In this document: in pieces, positions 9,733-20,619 of the stretch
How the letters are laid out: every line of letters starts with the position of its first letter
Position numbering within the stretch: the stretch's first letter is position 1
Assembly: GCA_001642005.1 (NCBI GenBank)
Contig: LWCA01000630.1
Span: forward strand, 1-21,748
Reading direction: 5' to 3'
DNA length: 21,748 nt
Source of the DNA: Intoshia linei
Lineage: Eukaryota; Orthonectida; Rhopaluridae
Made by a program: the position numbers and the translations under genes
The notes under the pieces: generated by a model
Seen by the model: the letters and a program-made list of their open reading frames with translations, nothing else
The model's database searches: none
Told to the model about the DNA's origin: nothing

Positions 9733-10874
9733 CTAAAATTTAACTAATTAATTTAAATAATAAATGATAATAAACAAATGTATACTTAAAATTAAGGCAC
9801 TAGCTCTTAACTTTACTGTCATAATGATAATTTAAATAATCTATTCAAGGTATGGCACCTAATACAAAATTCACTTCTTTCGTAATCGATGTTTTGTTCG
9901 AAAAGTTATTAACAGGTGTGTCTGATGTTAACCTGTGTCATTCAAACTAATAAAAATAGCCCATGGATAAATATGAAACTTTTCATTGCGAGGACGATGG
10001 TGTGATTTAAATTGTTCAACTCTTACAATGACCACCAACTTTTTGCATTTTAAAAATTGAATATTTTAGAAAAATTTTTGAAACGTGAATTTTATATTAA
10101 TATATCGTGATAACAACCGCGTCAATTCATGCGTTCAGTGATTCATAAGGCATCTTTTGGTATGTGTAGGGGTTGTAGAAACTACTTTTTTGTATGTAAA
10201 ATGTGAACATTATATTATATTTTAAAATAATATCCATCTACAAAATATACTGAAAACTGAAATAAATCTATTAAATTTTTTTCATTTAGCATAAAAAAAT
10301 ATATAATATGATTTAACTTTACTTAATGTGATTGAACTCAATTTTCTCAATATATAATATCCACATATTCATTAAATGATATTATAATATATTATTAATA
10401 TTTATCAATGATCATTTATTATTGTATTGATGAATCTAATATAATAATATATTCATTAATATTAAAGTAAATTAAACATAAAATCCTGATTTTCACGGAA
10501 CTTATTAATTGAACTCTAGTAATTGATCTTGTCGTATACTTATAATATATAAAAGATGAGCTCTGTAATAATTGACCCTAATCTTGAAAATTGAAATATA
10601 ATTAAACTAGAAATCGGCACCAAGATTGTTTTTAAATTTGTAAACTATGTCAAGATCAATTGAATTACTGTGCTTATAGTTTACTGTGCGTGATATTAAA
10701 TTTGTTTTGAAAATGTCTAGAAATATTTTTTATTTTATTTATTTACTATAAATTAATAATTATAATTAAAAAAATATAACTTTACAACTCTGGTATAAAT
10801 CTTAATGATATGATATTAATGATAATGCTATAAAAATATTTTATATAATATAGATTATGTCTTAATTTAAACCA
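9733..10874. other. Intron or intergenic AT-rich stretch upstream of the TFIIF-alpha exons
   Basis: I searched the minus strand for the conserved TFIIF-alpha N-terminal segments and found none. Around 10380-10470 there are mirrored ATAATATATTA-type runs. The motif AATTGATCTTG near 10522 recurs inverted near 10650-10670. These are weak inverted repeats in very AT-rich DNA, and I assign no function to them. Confidence 0.4.
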
Positions 10875-12169
10875 TTGAAAAAAATATCCAGATTATGGCC
10901 AGGTTATCAAAATTTATTGATGGAATTAAAAACTTTACCAACCATGAAACAAGTCTTAAGAAGAATACATGTGGTGCAACAAATTAACAATAGATATAAT
11001 TTGTCTCAGATAATTCCAATAGTTGTTAGTGAGGTATTTCATTGCTGGACTAAACAAGAACTGCAAATCTGTCATTATCTCAACCTATCATTGTACTTGA
11101 TGTTATGTATAATAAATTCGGAGATGATCGAATGAAACCACCAACACGGAGTGCATTGAATAAACGTACTATAAAAAAGGCGAAAGCAAATAAGCCATGT
11201 GTAAGTGATTATGGTGTCTTACAATTTACAATTGTTTTGCAATTCGATCGTAAAAAATATTACAATTTATATGGTCAAAAAAGACATATTCTGGTAATCT
11301 GTTTTGATAAAAAATTGATAGGATTTGTTGAAATACCCAACAAATCCGCATATATTATATCTGAAAAAATATTGTCAATATTAAAACAATATAAATTATC
11401 TCCTATAAATATAGTCACTGACACTGAGCCTACAAATACAGGATGTAAAAATGGCGTTATCGTTCGATTACAACGAGTATACTCCGATTGCACATATTCT
11501 CCATGTAAATTACATATCCTTGATCTAATTTTAAAACATCAATTCATTAATATATTCTCCAATGCAACCGTAGGTCCAAATTTTCAATATAAAATCGTAA
11601 ATAAATTGCATAATAATTGGAAAACATTTCAAATATTATATAATAACAAAGCAAACTCAAATTTACCATTTTATGATGACCTCCCTAAAGACGAAGAACG
11701 AAGAAGAGATTACTTATTGTTGCTACAATGTGTTAAAGCTGTTCGTTACTTACGTACTACCCATCGGTTTGCAATAATCAATATACCAAATCAGCCCTTT
11801 TCCATTAGCGCGGCAAGATGGAATAGCCGTGCAATATATTCACTTATAGCTGAGTTATGTGGTGAATCTACTGAAAAGATATTCAGTGTAAATACGTTCA
11901 TTATACATTATTGGTCCATTGAATGGTTTGAAGTAAGATCATTCATAAACTAGAACAAATTAATAAACTGTCAAATAATATGTAATTTACCCAAAAACGT
12001 TCTAGTAAAAAATAATTTGACCGGCTTTGATTTAAATCCTTGCACAAATGAATTAGGTGAAAGGGTGTTTAGAATGGGCAATGAAAAAATACACCACTCT
12101 AAATCACTTCAAAATTTGGAACACGTTTTGATTAGATATTTCAATGACCCTGAAATGAGATTAAACTAA
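10875..12169 (+). pseudogene. Transposase-like protein of an uncharacterised element family, broken frame
   Basis: The main frame runs from 11054 to the stop at 12167-12169 with one internal TAG (11951-11953). The upstream part (10875 to about 11070) is in another frame, so one frameshift or intron is needed. The protein has the signature INIVTDTEPTNTGCKNGVIV, then CKLHILDLILKHQFI and VGPNFQYKIVNKL, and later FSISAARWNSRAI. I know this arrangement (T-D-x-x-x-T-N-T-G, then a Leu/His helix, then a GP segment, then a S-x-x-R-W segment) from multicopy uncharacterised proteins in aphids, Hydra and other invertebrates that look like RNase-H-fold transposases. The Asp in TDTE is a plausible catalytic residue. 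I found no terminal inverted repeats around it. It lies opposite in strand to all host genes here, between the halves of two of them. Confidence 0.6.
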
Positions 12170-12629
12170 AGAATTAAATATTGTAAATTTATTCTATGTA
12201 AAATTATATTTATTTTCTTATATATACATCTTAAAGTAATTTTTGTGGTGATTTCGCTATATTATTTTTTTATTTTAAATCTTTATCTGATAGAGAAAAA
12301 TTTAATTTACATTATAGCACAAAATTAATTATGAATTATTTAATTTCATAAGCTTTAATTATAAATTTAGTATGAATTTTGACACTATTTTCATTTTTTT
12401 AAAGGACATTTAGGGCAAAAGTCTTTGGTCTTTTTTGATTTCAAATATTTTCAAATGGATATTCGTAACATACACAAAATTGCTCATCTTTTCCCGTGGG
12501 CTATTTTTTGTTTACTCAAAAAAAGGTGTTTTTGGACACAGGTTAGTAATCATATATTCACATTATGGAAATCATTTATTGTAAAAAACCCGTTTGTATA
12601 AACTTCAGGAGTCTAATATGTGTCAATTT
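12170..12629. other. Stretch between the transposase-like ORF and the arrestin exon
   Basis: On the minus strand, about 12404-12500 holds two short cysteine pairs in different frames (FCVCYEYPFENI and DFCPKCPLKK) separated by a stop. I see no domain I can name, and it does not resemble the second arrestin domain that should follow exon 3. The plus strand shows nothing beyond the end of the transposase-like ORF. Confidence 0.35.
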
Positions 12630-15600
12630 TTAGATTACTTTTAGAGTTGGTGGAATTTTTTCACATTTTGGTCCAATCAGAGTTAAATATTTTAAATATT
12701 GAGCAGGCGTACCATAATTACATTCCAAGGATGCTCGAATATAATATCGTATCCAAGCGTATTCACTTTCGTAAGAATAAGGTAACTCTATAAATGGAAG
12801 GACGATTGTAAAGTGGTATGCATTTTTTCCTTGTTCAATAACAAATGCGTGTTTATATATCGAGCCACGTCTGCCTATTATGATAATATATTACAAAATA
12901 CAAATTTTTAATAAAATCATGAGCTGTTTTTCATCACTATCTATTTTAGATTTACCTAAATTTTTTTTGTTTTTATTTTGATTAATGTAAATTTTTCTGT
13001 CTATTAAATAACGTTCTTCACAAATTTTTCTATTATCTTTTTTCTTTTTTATTTGCCACGCCAAATGAATTTTTCCACGTAGAATAATTTTTATAGCTAA
13101 ATAAATTTATTATTTTAAATTTATGTTTAAAAATACAAATAACCAATTATTTCTAATTAGTCTATAGTTAAAAATATAGATTATAAAAATGTAATTTCAT
13201 TTAAATTTTAAAACACAAAAAAATTTTATTTTATAAATTAACGCCATTTAAATAATAAATTTGCATAATAATTTAAATAAATAATTCATTTATTATCATC
13301 ATTTCAATTATCATTCAAATAATATTGAAAACATGTATTACTGTTATATATTGATTATATCAAAAAATAATACTGTCAAAATAATGGTTTCCAATAGATC
13401 ACGATTTGCATAATAAATTAATTTAATAAAATCTAAAATTTTACAATGCTAATTAAGTTTATTTTTTACAATGTACAATCTAGTAAAGCGGATCCCAAAT
13501 GGGGTACTGAAAGCCAAACTAAGATCTCAAAAATTATGTTGGTTAATTAAAATAAATAAAATAAAACTGGATATTGTGTAATAACTCGATAACCATGGAA
13601 ATGTCATTATATCTCATTTTCCACTCGAATAAAGCTCAATTTTAATTTTTACATGATACATTTCAAATGGCAAACTCAACTCGAATAGATCGCATTGAAT
13701 GTTTTTGATTGCGAAATAGTTTTTCTATTTTAAAAATAAACATCTTTAGTGTTAATTTCCATCAAATGTTAATAATTTCCAAAAAATGGAAATTAGTAGA
13801 CGTTCAATGCACATTTTTTTTGAAATTGTAGGATCAATATTTACATTTTGAATTTTTATTTTAATCGAAATATTTGAAAAATATTGGTTGATAATATATT
13901 AAAAGTATTTTTCACCCGGGAATGCGTAGATTTCTCGGGTTGAAATTTTGTATTTATATCAACTGAAATAAGCTCTATCAGAATAATCTTTTTTTTAATT
14001 TTCTGATTCAAATTGATTTCTGATTTTCTAATTAATCATTTTTTGTTTGAATAAAAATATTTCGGAAAAAATATATATGAATACTAAAATGCTTTTTTGA
14101 CGGTGAAGTCGTCACTTATTCGGGTTGAAATTTTTTGTGTGTGTTAACAGGATACAACTGTACCACCTGTAAATTTTTTAATTCTAGGACTGTTTTCATT
14201 AAAAAAAGAAGAGTAATTTGGGGTTTTGGCCGTGAAGATATAATTTTTTTAAATTTACATGTATGATAATGTTTATGATTTTAAAATCAGTATCAGCGTA
14301 TATATTTTTTTGAATTCTCCAATTCGTTTGATTTTCAAAAAGAGGGACAATTGGGGTTTTTGACCTTAAGATGTGAGTTTAAAAACTTGAAATATATCTT
14401 ATTATCACTCTCGGAAAAAACTATAATTGACATGTAATTTTATAAAATTATAAGACACGTAGTTACTTAAATAAAGTGGAACAAACACACACAAACAAAA
14501 ATCGCGTAGCATATTATTAATATATAAGTAACGATTTATTGTATCATAATAAAAAATGGAAAGTTATTGTTTAATTTGACATAACTTAAAACTTATAAGA
14601 ATGGCAATCATTTGGGATCATATCACTTGAGACACGTTTATTCATTATAACAATTACTATTCTCATTTCGATCATTTGATTATTTTATGTCTCTGATGGT
14701 TCAAAAAATTTTTATTTTCATTTAATATAAAATTTGTATCAGGGTGATTACAATACGGCAGTGCACAACCATATGGGTATCTCAAACATTTTGAAAAGAT
14801 TAAAAATTTGCTTTTTTAATAAAATATTGACAAAAATTCAAAAACTTAAAAAATTATTGGGTTTGTTTATAATTGTGTAATAATAACAACTAATACATTA
14901 TAATATATTTTTTATGAAGCTTACAATACTCACTGTGGCGACTCTGACTCAAAAGCCTTACTCGTGCTCACTATCGTGTTACCATATAAATTTTTTGTAG
15001 GTAAATTATTATTAATAAAATATACAAAATGGGAAACTTAAATAGTTTAGTAACGAACTCGACTTACACTTAATTTTTATTTACTCATATATTCTAATAG
15101 TCTTGGTTTTATATCACATTCATGCAGTATTTTTGTGTGTAATACATGCCTATTTTCTAAATCTTTTAGTAATTCCTTCTATATTGGTATTCTCGACAGT
15201 CATTGTTGGCAATGGTACACCTCAAGTGAGATCTAATTGTAAAGTAGAAAAAATTCTTTCATTCCGTAAAGTAACAGGAATAGTAATTACTTAATTAATT
15301 ATAATTATCATTGTAGTGATATATCGCTATCATATAATTGAGATTCGAATATATAATTTTAATATAACTCACTTGTGATGTCTAACTGGCAAAGTGGTTA
15401 TAGTCATATAATTGTATTCTGTGTGGCTAGGTTCGAATCGAGATCTTTTTATTTAAGATGAACTTATCAGAGTTCTTATCTGCCAATCGTTACAATATTT
15501 TGATCAGTTTTACACTTTTAGTTAGAGTTGTTAATATTTAATACTTAGTCTATTAGTATTTTGAGGTAATACACTGAGTAATATTTACTGATATTAAATT

Positions 15601-18600
15601 TTAAAAAAAATATTTGTGCTGAGCACGAGTAGCACGAATAGCACGAGGTGGAGAGTCGCAGATGAAACTATATCTATAATTCTCCATGAAAACTTATGAA
15701 ACTTATTTTTATAGTGTTGAAATTATGGTGCAAAAATAAGATTAATATTATACACACTTTCATTATGTTCGCAGATATGTGATGTTGTTAAGGCAATTTT
15801 TGACATGGGAAAATTAGGGTGTTCTATAAATTGTTTAAAATGAAATTAAATAACTAATAATTAAAAATATCAAATATTCATCACTATTAATAATACATAG
15901 TTTATACATATTTTGTATTTAAAATCAATATAATAATTAATTAATAAATAATTTGATGAAATAAGATAGACGTGATAAATTAAATTAAATGTGTATATGG
16001 GTAGAAATTTTTCCCGTCAAAATTTAATTATTAGAAATTGAAATACATTGTAATGTACATTGTGTAAAGTGAAAATCAAACATGATATTATTAATGGATT
16101 TATTGTTTTTATAACTCTTATCTATATGGTACAAGTAGCATCAGATTAATAGGTTTGATAAATCTTAATTATACAGTACTAATTGATACCAAGAACCCAC
16201 ACTAAAAAATAAAGTTGTAGAATATTATACAATTGAAATGGTTAAGTGCTGACTAATAATTATTAGTAACATTTATAATTGAATTATCACTAACTCTATT
16301 TTGTTCGTTATATAAATTATACCGAATGGAAAGATACATAATAAAAATTAGTGAATTCCCACATTGAAGAAATAGCTTAATTAATTAAATAATATTAGTA
16401 TAAATTTAATTACAAAAAAATTTATCTCGACGAAATTTTTTTTTAAAATGCTGGCCTCATTTTTTCAAATTGAGCATTAAAAACATTATATTCTTGAATA
16501 ACATAAAAATTTTGTGTGATAAATTTAAAATATCAAGTAAATGTCTTTAGATAGGTCGTTTTGGCTATATGGCTATTATGGTATTAACTTTTAAAACTTT
16601 TCACAATTAAAAAAAAAAGTATATTTTAATATCTGGGGTTTTTTGCTATGCTGAAAAAAAAATTTTAATTATGCCGATACCTAGTGTTAAACCAATAATA
16701 AAAAGATGGGGAATCTTACTTTGTTAGACACAAACCAAGATCAGGTTGGCCAATTAACATAAACGATATAGGAATGTCCATAATACTGAGATCAATTATA
16801 TTTAATACTTAAAGATGGATTTTAAAGAAATTTTGAAAAAATGAAGCCTGATTTGAAAAACAAATTAATTGGATTGTGTTTACAAATCAACTATTTCACT
16901 AGTAATTACAAAAATGTAATTGAAAGCATTTGTAGTACTACGAAAATTACTTCTCAGTGAAAAGAATATTAAAAAGTTGATGCTTTTTTTCTTAAAACAT
17001 TTAAATATACACAATTCTTAATGGTTTTGTGTTATTTCAACAGATGAAACAAAAATAGAATTATCTGGACATAATACGAAGCTATTCGAGTGGCGTAGGT
17101 GAAATTATGGGTTGAAAAAAAATAATATAGAACCCACTGTTAAATATGGGAATGAAAGTCTGATGTTCTCGGGCTGTTTTAGTATAAAGGGAGTTGGATC
17201 ACTCGTCAAAATAAATTGTCATATCAATAATGAAAGTTAAATAAAAATGTTATCAGAAAACTTGGAAAAATCGGAAAAAAGTCCTTAATTACACTAGACA
17301 ACAAAATGAAAACTTTTTTCAAGGATCTGCATGAGACCCATACAAATATAAAGCTGAAATTTTGCTGATCAACATAATACTTCTCTTTTTAATTTTACAG
17401 TTCGCTATCAAAAGATAATGATTGACAACATCATAGCAACTAAGCTATTTCAATTAATTTTAGTTTCTTAATTTTTAATTTAATTATAGTATATAATGAG
17501 ATAATTAAATTAAATATCAATACATATGGAATTGATAGCAGATAATTACATAATCACATTTAAATTAAAAAGAAATGAATATTAAATAAATCACAGGCGC
17601 TTTAACAGGATGCACATCTGATATGAGTTATAATGAACCTTTTAACAATACATTCTAGTGTTTAAATCCAGATTTACGGAAAAGATTTAGTTCGATATTT
17701 TTAGCTATTGATATTTAAAAAACATATACTAATAAATTTAATTTTTTTTCTGTAATAATAATTGGTTGATTTGATTATTTCTCAGTATACATTGAAACAA
17801 CTGTTTCTTGAAATGATAATGGCTGGGATGATGACACTAAATTATATACTAATATTGGAATTGGTAAAGTTTTGGTGGCCGAATAAGAGTAAAGGCTTAA
17901 TTTATTTGTTTGTTTTCTTCTTTTCAGTATACAGAAATAGCAGTCATTCGCACTTTCTGAATTTTTCCATATTCTAGGTGTCACAAATCTCTTTTTAAAT
18001 CTCATTATAGACGAATGGCACGTTTGATATAGATTTGAGGGATTTCAAAGTTGATGCTCGTACATTAAACTGTATATTTGCATTATCAAATTTTTACATT
18101 TATTAGTTATAAAGTAACATTTTTTAGTGTTTGGAAAATATATACACATCAAAAGCAATAATATGTTTCGTTTATTTCGTAGAAATGCATTTTAAATTAA
18201 TAAATAAATATTCAAACTTAAAAAACTTCACCTTTTTTAAAGTAAACATTATTTTGAATGATATAATTGGTCAATTTTAGAATTGAAGTGAAACTTTGTT
18301 ATATTTTTTTTAACTTTAAAAGTGTTAATAAATCGGTTATATGAACTATAACTTATAAATATATTATATCATTAAAATCAGCGCTAGATTATCCACAAGA
18401 TGGTATTATTTTTATGCAGATGTATTTTTCATTGTTGTCTAGTGTTCTATAAAAAATTTGAAGAAACAAAATAAAAAAATAACTAGAAAATGATCCCAAA
18501 CATACATTGAATAAAACAAGAATGTGGATTGGTTCCAAACAAATCGAGGTATTATAATGGCTCTTCTAATTAATCTGGTCTAAATTTTATAGACCATAAC

Positions 18601-19349
18601 TGAAATTTACTGAAAAAAACGATATGCAAGAAAAAGTGGTCATATTAAATGTTAGAACGTGTTTGTAGACTTTTGCAACAATATTATTATTCCTAATATC
18701 ATTTTTCGGTGATATATAAACATTCTATGGATATTTTTCAAATTTTTTACACTTTTGATTCATTTTTAGTTATTGCGCGAACAAAATTTTTTTAATTTAA
18801 TCTGTATTACAATTGTTTCATCAAAAAGTGGGTATATGTAGAGTTTTCCAACGCATAGTACGTCTCGGGCAAATTTGGATTAACAAAAAAGAGATTGAAA
18901 GATCTCTTGAAAGTTTTAGCAGGTCCATACTATAAACTCTATATGATGCAGTTTAATTAACAGATAAAATTTATTAAGCTTATTCACTCTTCCATCCATC
19001 TATATTGAATTGAAGTGATTGGTACAATTTGATGGATCAAATTATAACTGCTTTGAGGCTAAAATCAACTTAAACTGTCAACTTGCAAATTTATACTAAA
19101 AGATTAACGACAGAGATGTATTGCTAATAAATGTAATAAAACCAGCTAAACTGAAACAACCCTTAAATATCATGGTATCAATTGTTAATTAAAATATAAA
19201 ATATCATTAAATGATACAATTAATTCAAAAATATTACCTTTTATATACAAAGTATTGGATGCATTGATGATAACATTACCACGTATTTTGTCCCCTGGAA
19301 AATAAACCTTTTTTTCAAGTTCAATTTCAACGGATCTTATATAATCCAT
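12630..19349 (-). CDS. Arrestin-domain protein, N-terminal domain only
   Basis: Three exons: 19349-19238, 13096-12956 and 12874-12630, joined in phase 1 at both introns. Exon 1 encodes MDYIRSVEIELEKKVYFPGDKIRGNVIIN, shown here only as its arrestin hallmark VYFPGDKIRGNVIIN. Exon 2 gives KIILRGKIHLAWQ, the strand and conserved Trp that follow in arrestins. Exon 3 gives AYHFTIVLPFIELPYSYE and YAWIRYYIRA, matching the F-x-F-x-LP ... LP-S-F-E ... G-x-IRY pattern. Such proteins are trafficking adaptors; alpha-arrestins link ubiquitin ligases to membrane cargo. The frame ends at TAA 12630-12632 after 165 residues, which is one of the two arrestin sandwiches. A GTAATC donor at 12638 could instead lead to further exons, but I found none. 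The start is the ATG placed just before the first strand. Confidence 0.75.
13786..14510 (+). repeat. Dispersed repeat; ends recur at both window edges
   Basis: The first about 100 bases (13786-13888) match the reverse complement of 1-105 almost base for base, including TGAAATTGTAGGAT and TTTTAATCGAAATATTTG. The last about 100 bases (about 14411-14510) match the reverse complement of 21659-21748, including the end ACAAAAATCGCGTAGC preceded by a CACA-rich run. The two edge copies run off the window in directions expected for the same unit in minus orientation. A CA-rich 3' end followed by TATTATTAATATATAAG would fit the tail of a LINE-like retrotransposon, but I see no reverse transcriptase, so the class is open. 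Confidence 0.7.
14933..15662. mobile_element. Inverted-repeat element around a tRNA-like core
   Basis: CTGTGGCGACTCT at the left and AGAGTCGCAGA at the right are inverted, and inside them TACTCGTGCTCA (left) mirrors TGAGCACGAGTA (right). The right arm also has three tandem copies of a 9-10 bp AGCACGA-unit. I found no convincing target-site duplication, so the outer limits are approximate. The two arms enclose about 600 bp including a Pol III promoter-like segment. Confidence 0.5.
15377..15450 (+). repeat. tRNA-like Pol III box pair (SINE head or tRNA pseudogene)
   Basis: TGGCAAAGTGG (15387-15397) is a good A box and GGTTCGAATC (15430-15439) an essentially perfect B box. A T-run follows at 15446, as at a Pol III terminator. 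The acceptor and T stems do not pair (the bases after the B box are GAGATC rather than a stem complement), so this is not a working tRNA. A tRNA-derived SINE head or decayed tRNA is the best reading. Confidence 0.6.
16660..17420 (+). pseudogene. Tc1/mariner transposase relic, copy 1
   Basis: Pieces of a Tc1-type transposase appear in order across several frames: the second helix-turn-helix and basic hinge (VKPIIKRW, HKPRSGWP) at about 16688-16765; the first catalytic Asp in STDETKIELSGHNTKLFEWRR (Asp at 17043), shortened here to STDETKIEL; then NIEPTVKYGNESLMFSGCFS and KGVGSLVKI at 17128-17212; then a decayed FQ....DP segment near 17320 where the second Asp lies. Stops and frameshifts are frequent, so the element cannot encode an active enzyme. 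It lies in the arrestin intron on the opposite strand to that gene. Confidence 0.8.
18480..18640 (+). pseudogene. Tc1/mariner transposase relic, copy 2
   Basis: ENDPKHTLNKTRMWIGSKQI, followed by EVL and a W, matches the second catalytic block of Tc1 transposases (D-N-x-PKHT, x-W, then x-VL-x-WP-x-QS-x-DLNPIEN). A stop interrupts it after EVL and the downstream part is more decayed. Because copy 1 already contains a degraded version of this block near 17320, this is a second, separate insertion in the same orientation. Confidence 0.7.
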
Positions 19350-20010
19350 GTAAAAATGAATCTAGGTAAAATTTAAAAGAAATGATAAAATGATTTAACA
19401 AATGTTTGTATCGATTTACAAGCTATATATATTTTTCATGTAAATTTTTTCGTTATCATGCGTAATTATATATTTAATGACATTACATTCGATAAAATTA
19501 TATTTTATTAATAACTCACGCCCGAAATATTGTGTATAATTTAATTATACATGTAATTATGGGTCTTTTAAGCAACACTTTGGAATTTTGTAATACTAAG
19601 TTGAAGTTACAGCCAGCAGTGTTGTGACATATTTAGCTAATTTTTAAAATATATCTGAATCGATTATTCAAGTATCAATTTATACATATAATCATAATTT
19701 ACTAAATTGTATTTTAGTGTGTACCATCAAATTACAAATTATTTCATTTATATACGTATTCACTGGATTATAAAGAGTCTCATTATTTGACTAATCATAG
19801 ATCAAATATATAATTGTTATTATCATTAAACTTTCAATATCTTTCTGTAATTGTATGATGCTCATTACAGCATTCGTCAGGGTATAACTACATTGTATAA
19901 AAACGTTACACCAGTATATACATTATTATAAATAATAGTAGATTTCATAATATATGAGATGCATTGGATGTACGATAAAAGGAATCAATATATTCATTTC
20001 TTAATATATA
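19350..20010. other. 5' flank of the arrestin gene
   Basis: AT-rich and without recognisable coding sequence on either strand. TTTTACCTAG just upstream of the arrestin ATG (minus strand, about 19362-19372) could be a 3' splice site of an untranslated leader exon. I can support no promoter element. Confidence 0.35.
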
Positions 20011-20018
20011 TACTAGTA
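20011..20018. repeat. Target-site duplication, left
   Basis: TACTAGTA, identical to 20620-20627, borders the hAT element and marks its insertion site. Confidence 0.9.
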
Positions 20019-20619
20019 CAGTGATGGCAAAGTACGTGTTTGCGTGTAAAAAATATACACTTGACATTTTTTTTTACACACTTGAAAAAATATATAAGTT
20101 CACTTCAAATAAAAAATATTACTAAAATAAGTGAGATCAGAAATTGAAGTAATAGAACGAAATAGACTTACAAAATCATTTGAAGATGTTACCTACTTTG
20201 ACCAATCAAATATGTTATTAGAAGTTTGGAATTCTATGCCTAAAACAATTCATAGTCTGAAATCTCTAGCTAAAGCTATATTAACTATATTTTCACCTAC
20301 ATATTATTGTCAATTGTTATTTTCCACATTGAATAATGTTAAAAATCATAAAAGAAATAGACTTCACGATAAAACTAGTTTGGCTTGTGTAGCGTTAAAA
20401 TCAACAAGTTATGAACTTCCCATTGAAAAACTTGCAGCCCAATTTTTTAAATCTAAATAAATGTAAAAATTATTTTTTTAATTCATTTTCCATCAAGTTG
20501 TTCGACTTAATTGACGGTTTTGATTGACCTAATATTTTTTTAATAAAAACACTTAAAAAAAAATTTCTGAAAATAGCATTAAATTTAACACACTTAGTTT
20601 TAGTTGGCTGCCATCACTG
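20019..20619 (+). mobile_element. Complete 601-bp hAT element, Buster-like
   Basis: The left end CAGTGATGGCA (20019-20029) and right end TGCCATCACTG (20609-20619) are perfect 11-bp inverted repeats. They are flanked by identical 8-bp target duplications TACTAGTA (20011-20018 and 20620-20627), whose central TA fits the Buster group of hAT elements. Short subterminal ACACTTG-type repeats occur inside both ends. The element carries only the C-terminal part of a transposase, so it is non-autonomous. The intact duplication suggests a fairly recent insertion. Confidence 0.92.
20131..20460 (+). pseudogene. hAT transposase C-terminal fragment (dimerisation domain)
   Basis: About 109 residues ending at TAA. 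The segment LAKAILTIFSPTYYCQLLFS, then KNHKRNRLHDKTSLACVAL, matches the hAT C-terminal dimerisation domain as found in ZBED5/GTF2IRD2-type proteins: a hydrophobic helix, a C-x-x-x-FS motif, then K-x-R-N-x-L. The catalytic region with its DDE residues and the BED zinc finger are absent, and the frame is closed upstream by TAA at 20128. It sits wholly inside the 601-bp element, so it is a transposase remnant left by internal deletion. Confidence 0.85.

Larger units (their letters stand above)
13097..19237. other. 6.1-kb first intron of the arrestin gene, filled with repeats
   Basis: The two flanking exons join in phase (G|CT) across this intron, which is over 100 times longer than the typical intron here. 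It contains a dispersed repeat, an inverted-repeat element with a tRNA-like core and two Tc1-type transposase relics, listed separately. From 13097 to 13785, 15663 to 16660, 17421 to 18470 and 18640 to 19237 I see only AT-rich sequence without a recognisable gene. Confidence 0.65.

Noticed and set aside
9526-9747. Plus-strand 73-codon frame rich in Phe and Ser
   Set aside because: Antisense shadow of the acidic, lysine-rich TFIIF-alpha exon.
9732-12639. Arrestin to TFIIF-alpha fusion gene
   Set aside because: The last arrestin donor is phase 0 and the first visible TFIIF-alpha exon needs phase 2, so a direct splice would be out of frame.
15103-15294. Plus-strand hydrophobic 63-codon frame
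   Set aside because: It lies inside the inverted-repeat element, has no conserved motif, and its length is ordinary for this base composition.
15377-15450. Functional tRNA gene
   Set aside because: A and B boxes are good, but neither the acceptor nor the T stem pairs, and the A-B distance is long.
16173-18073. TA-TACAGT ... ACTGTA-TA as the ends of Tc1 copy 1
   Set aside because: Only six bases agree, the two ends differ right after that, and such matches are expected by chance in AT-rich DNA.
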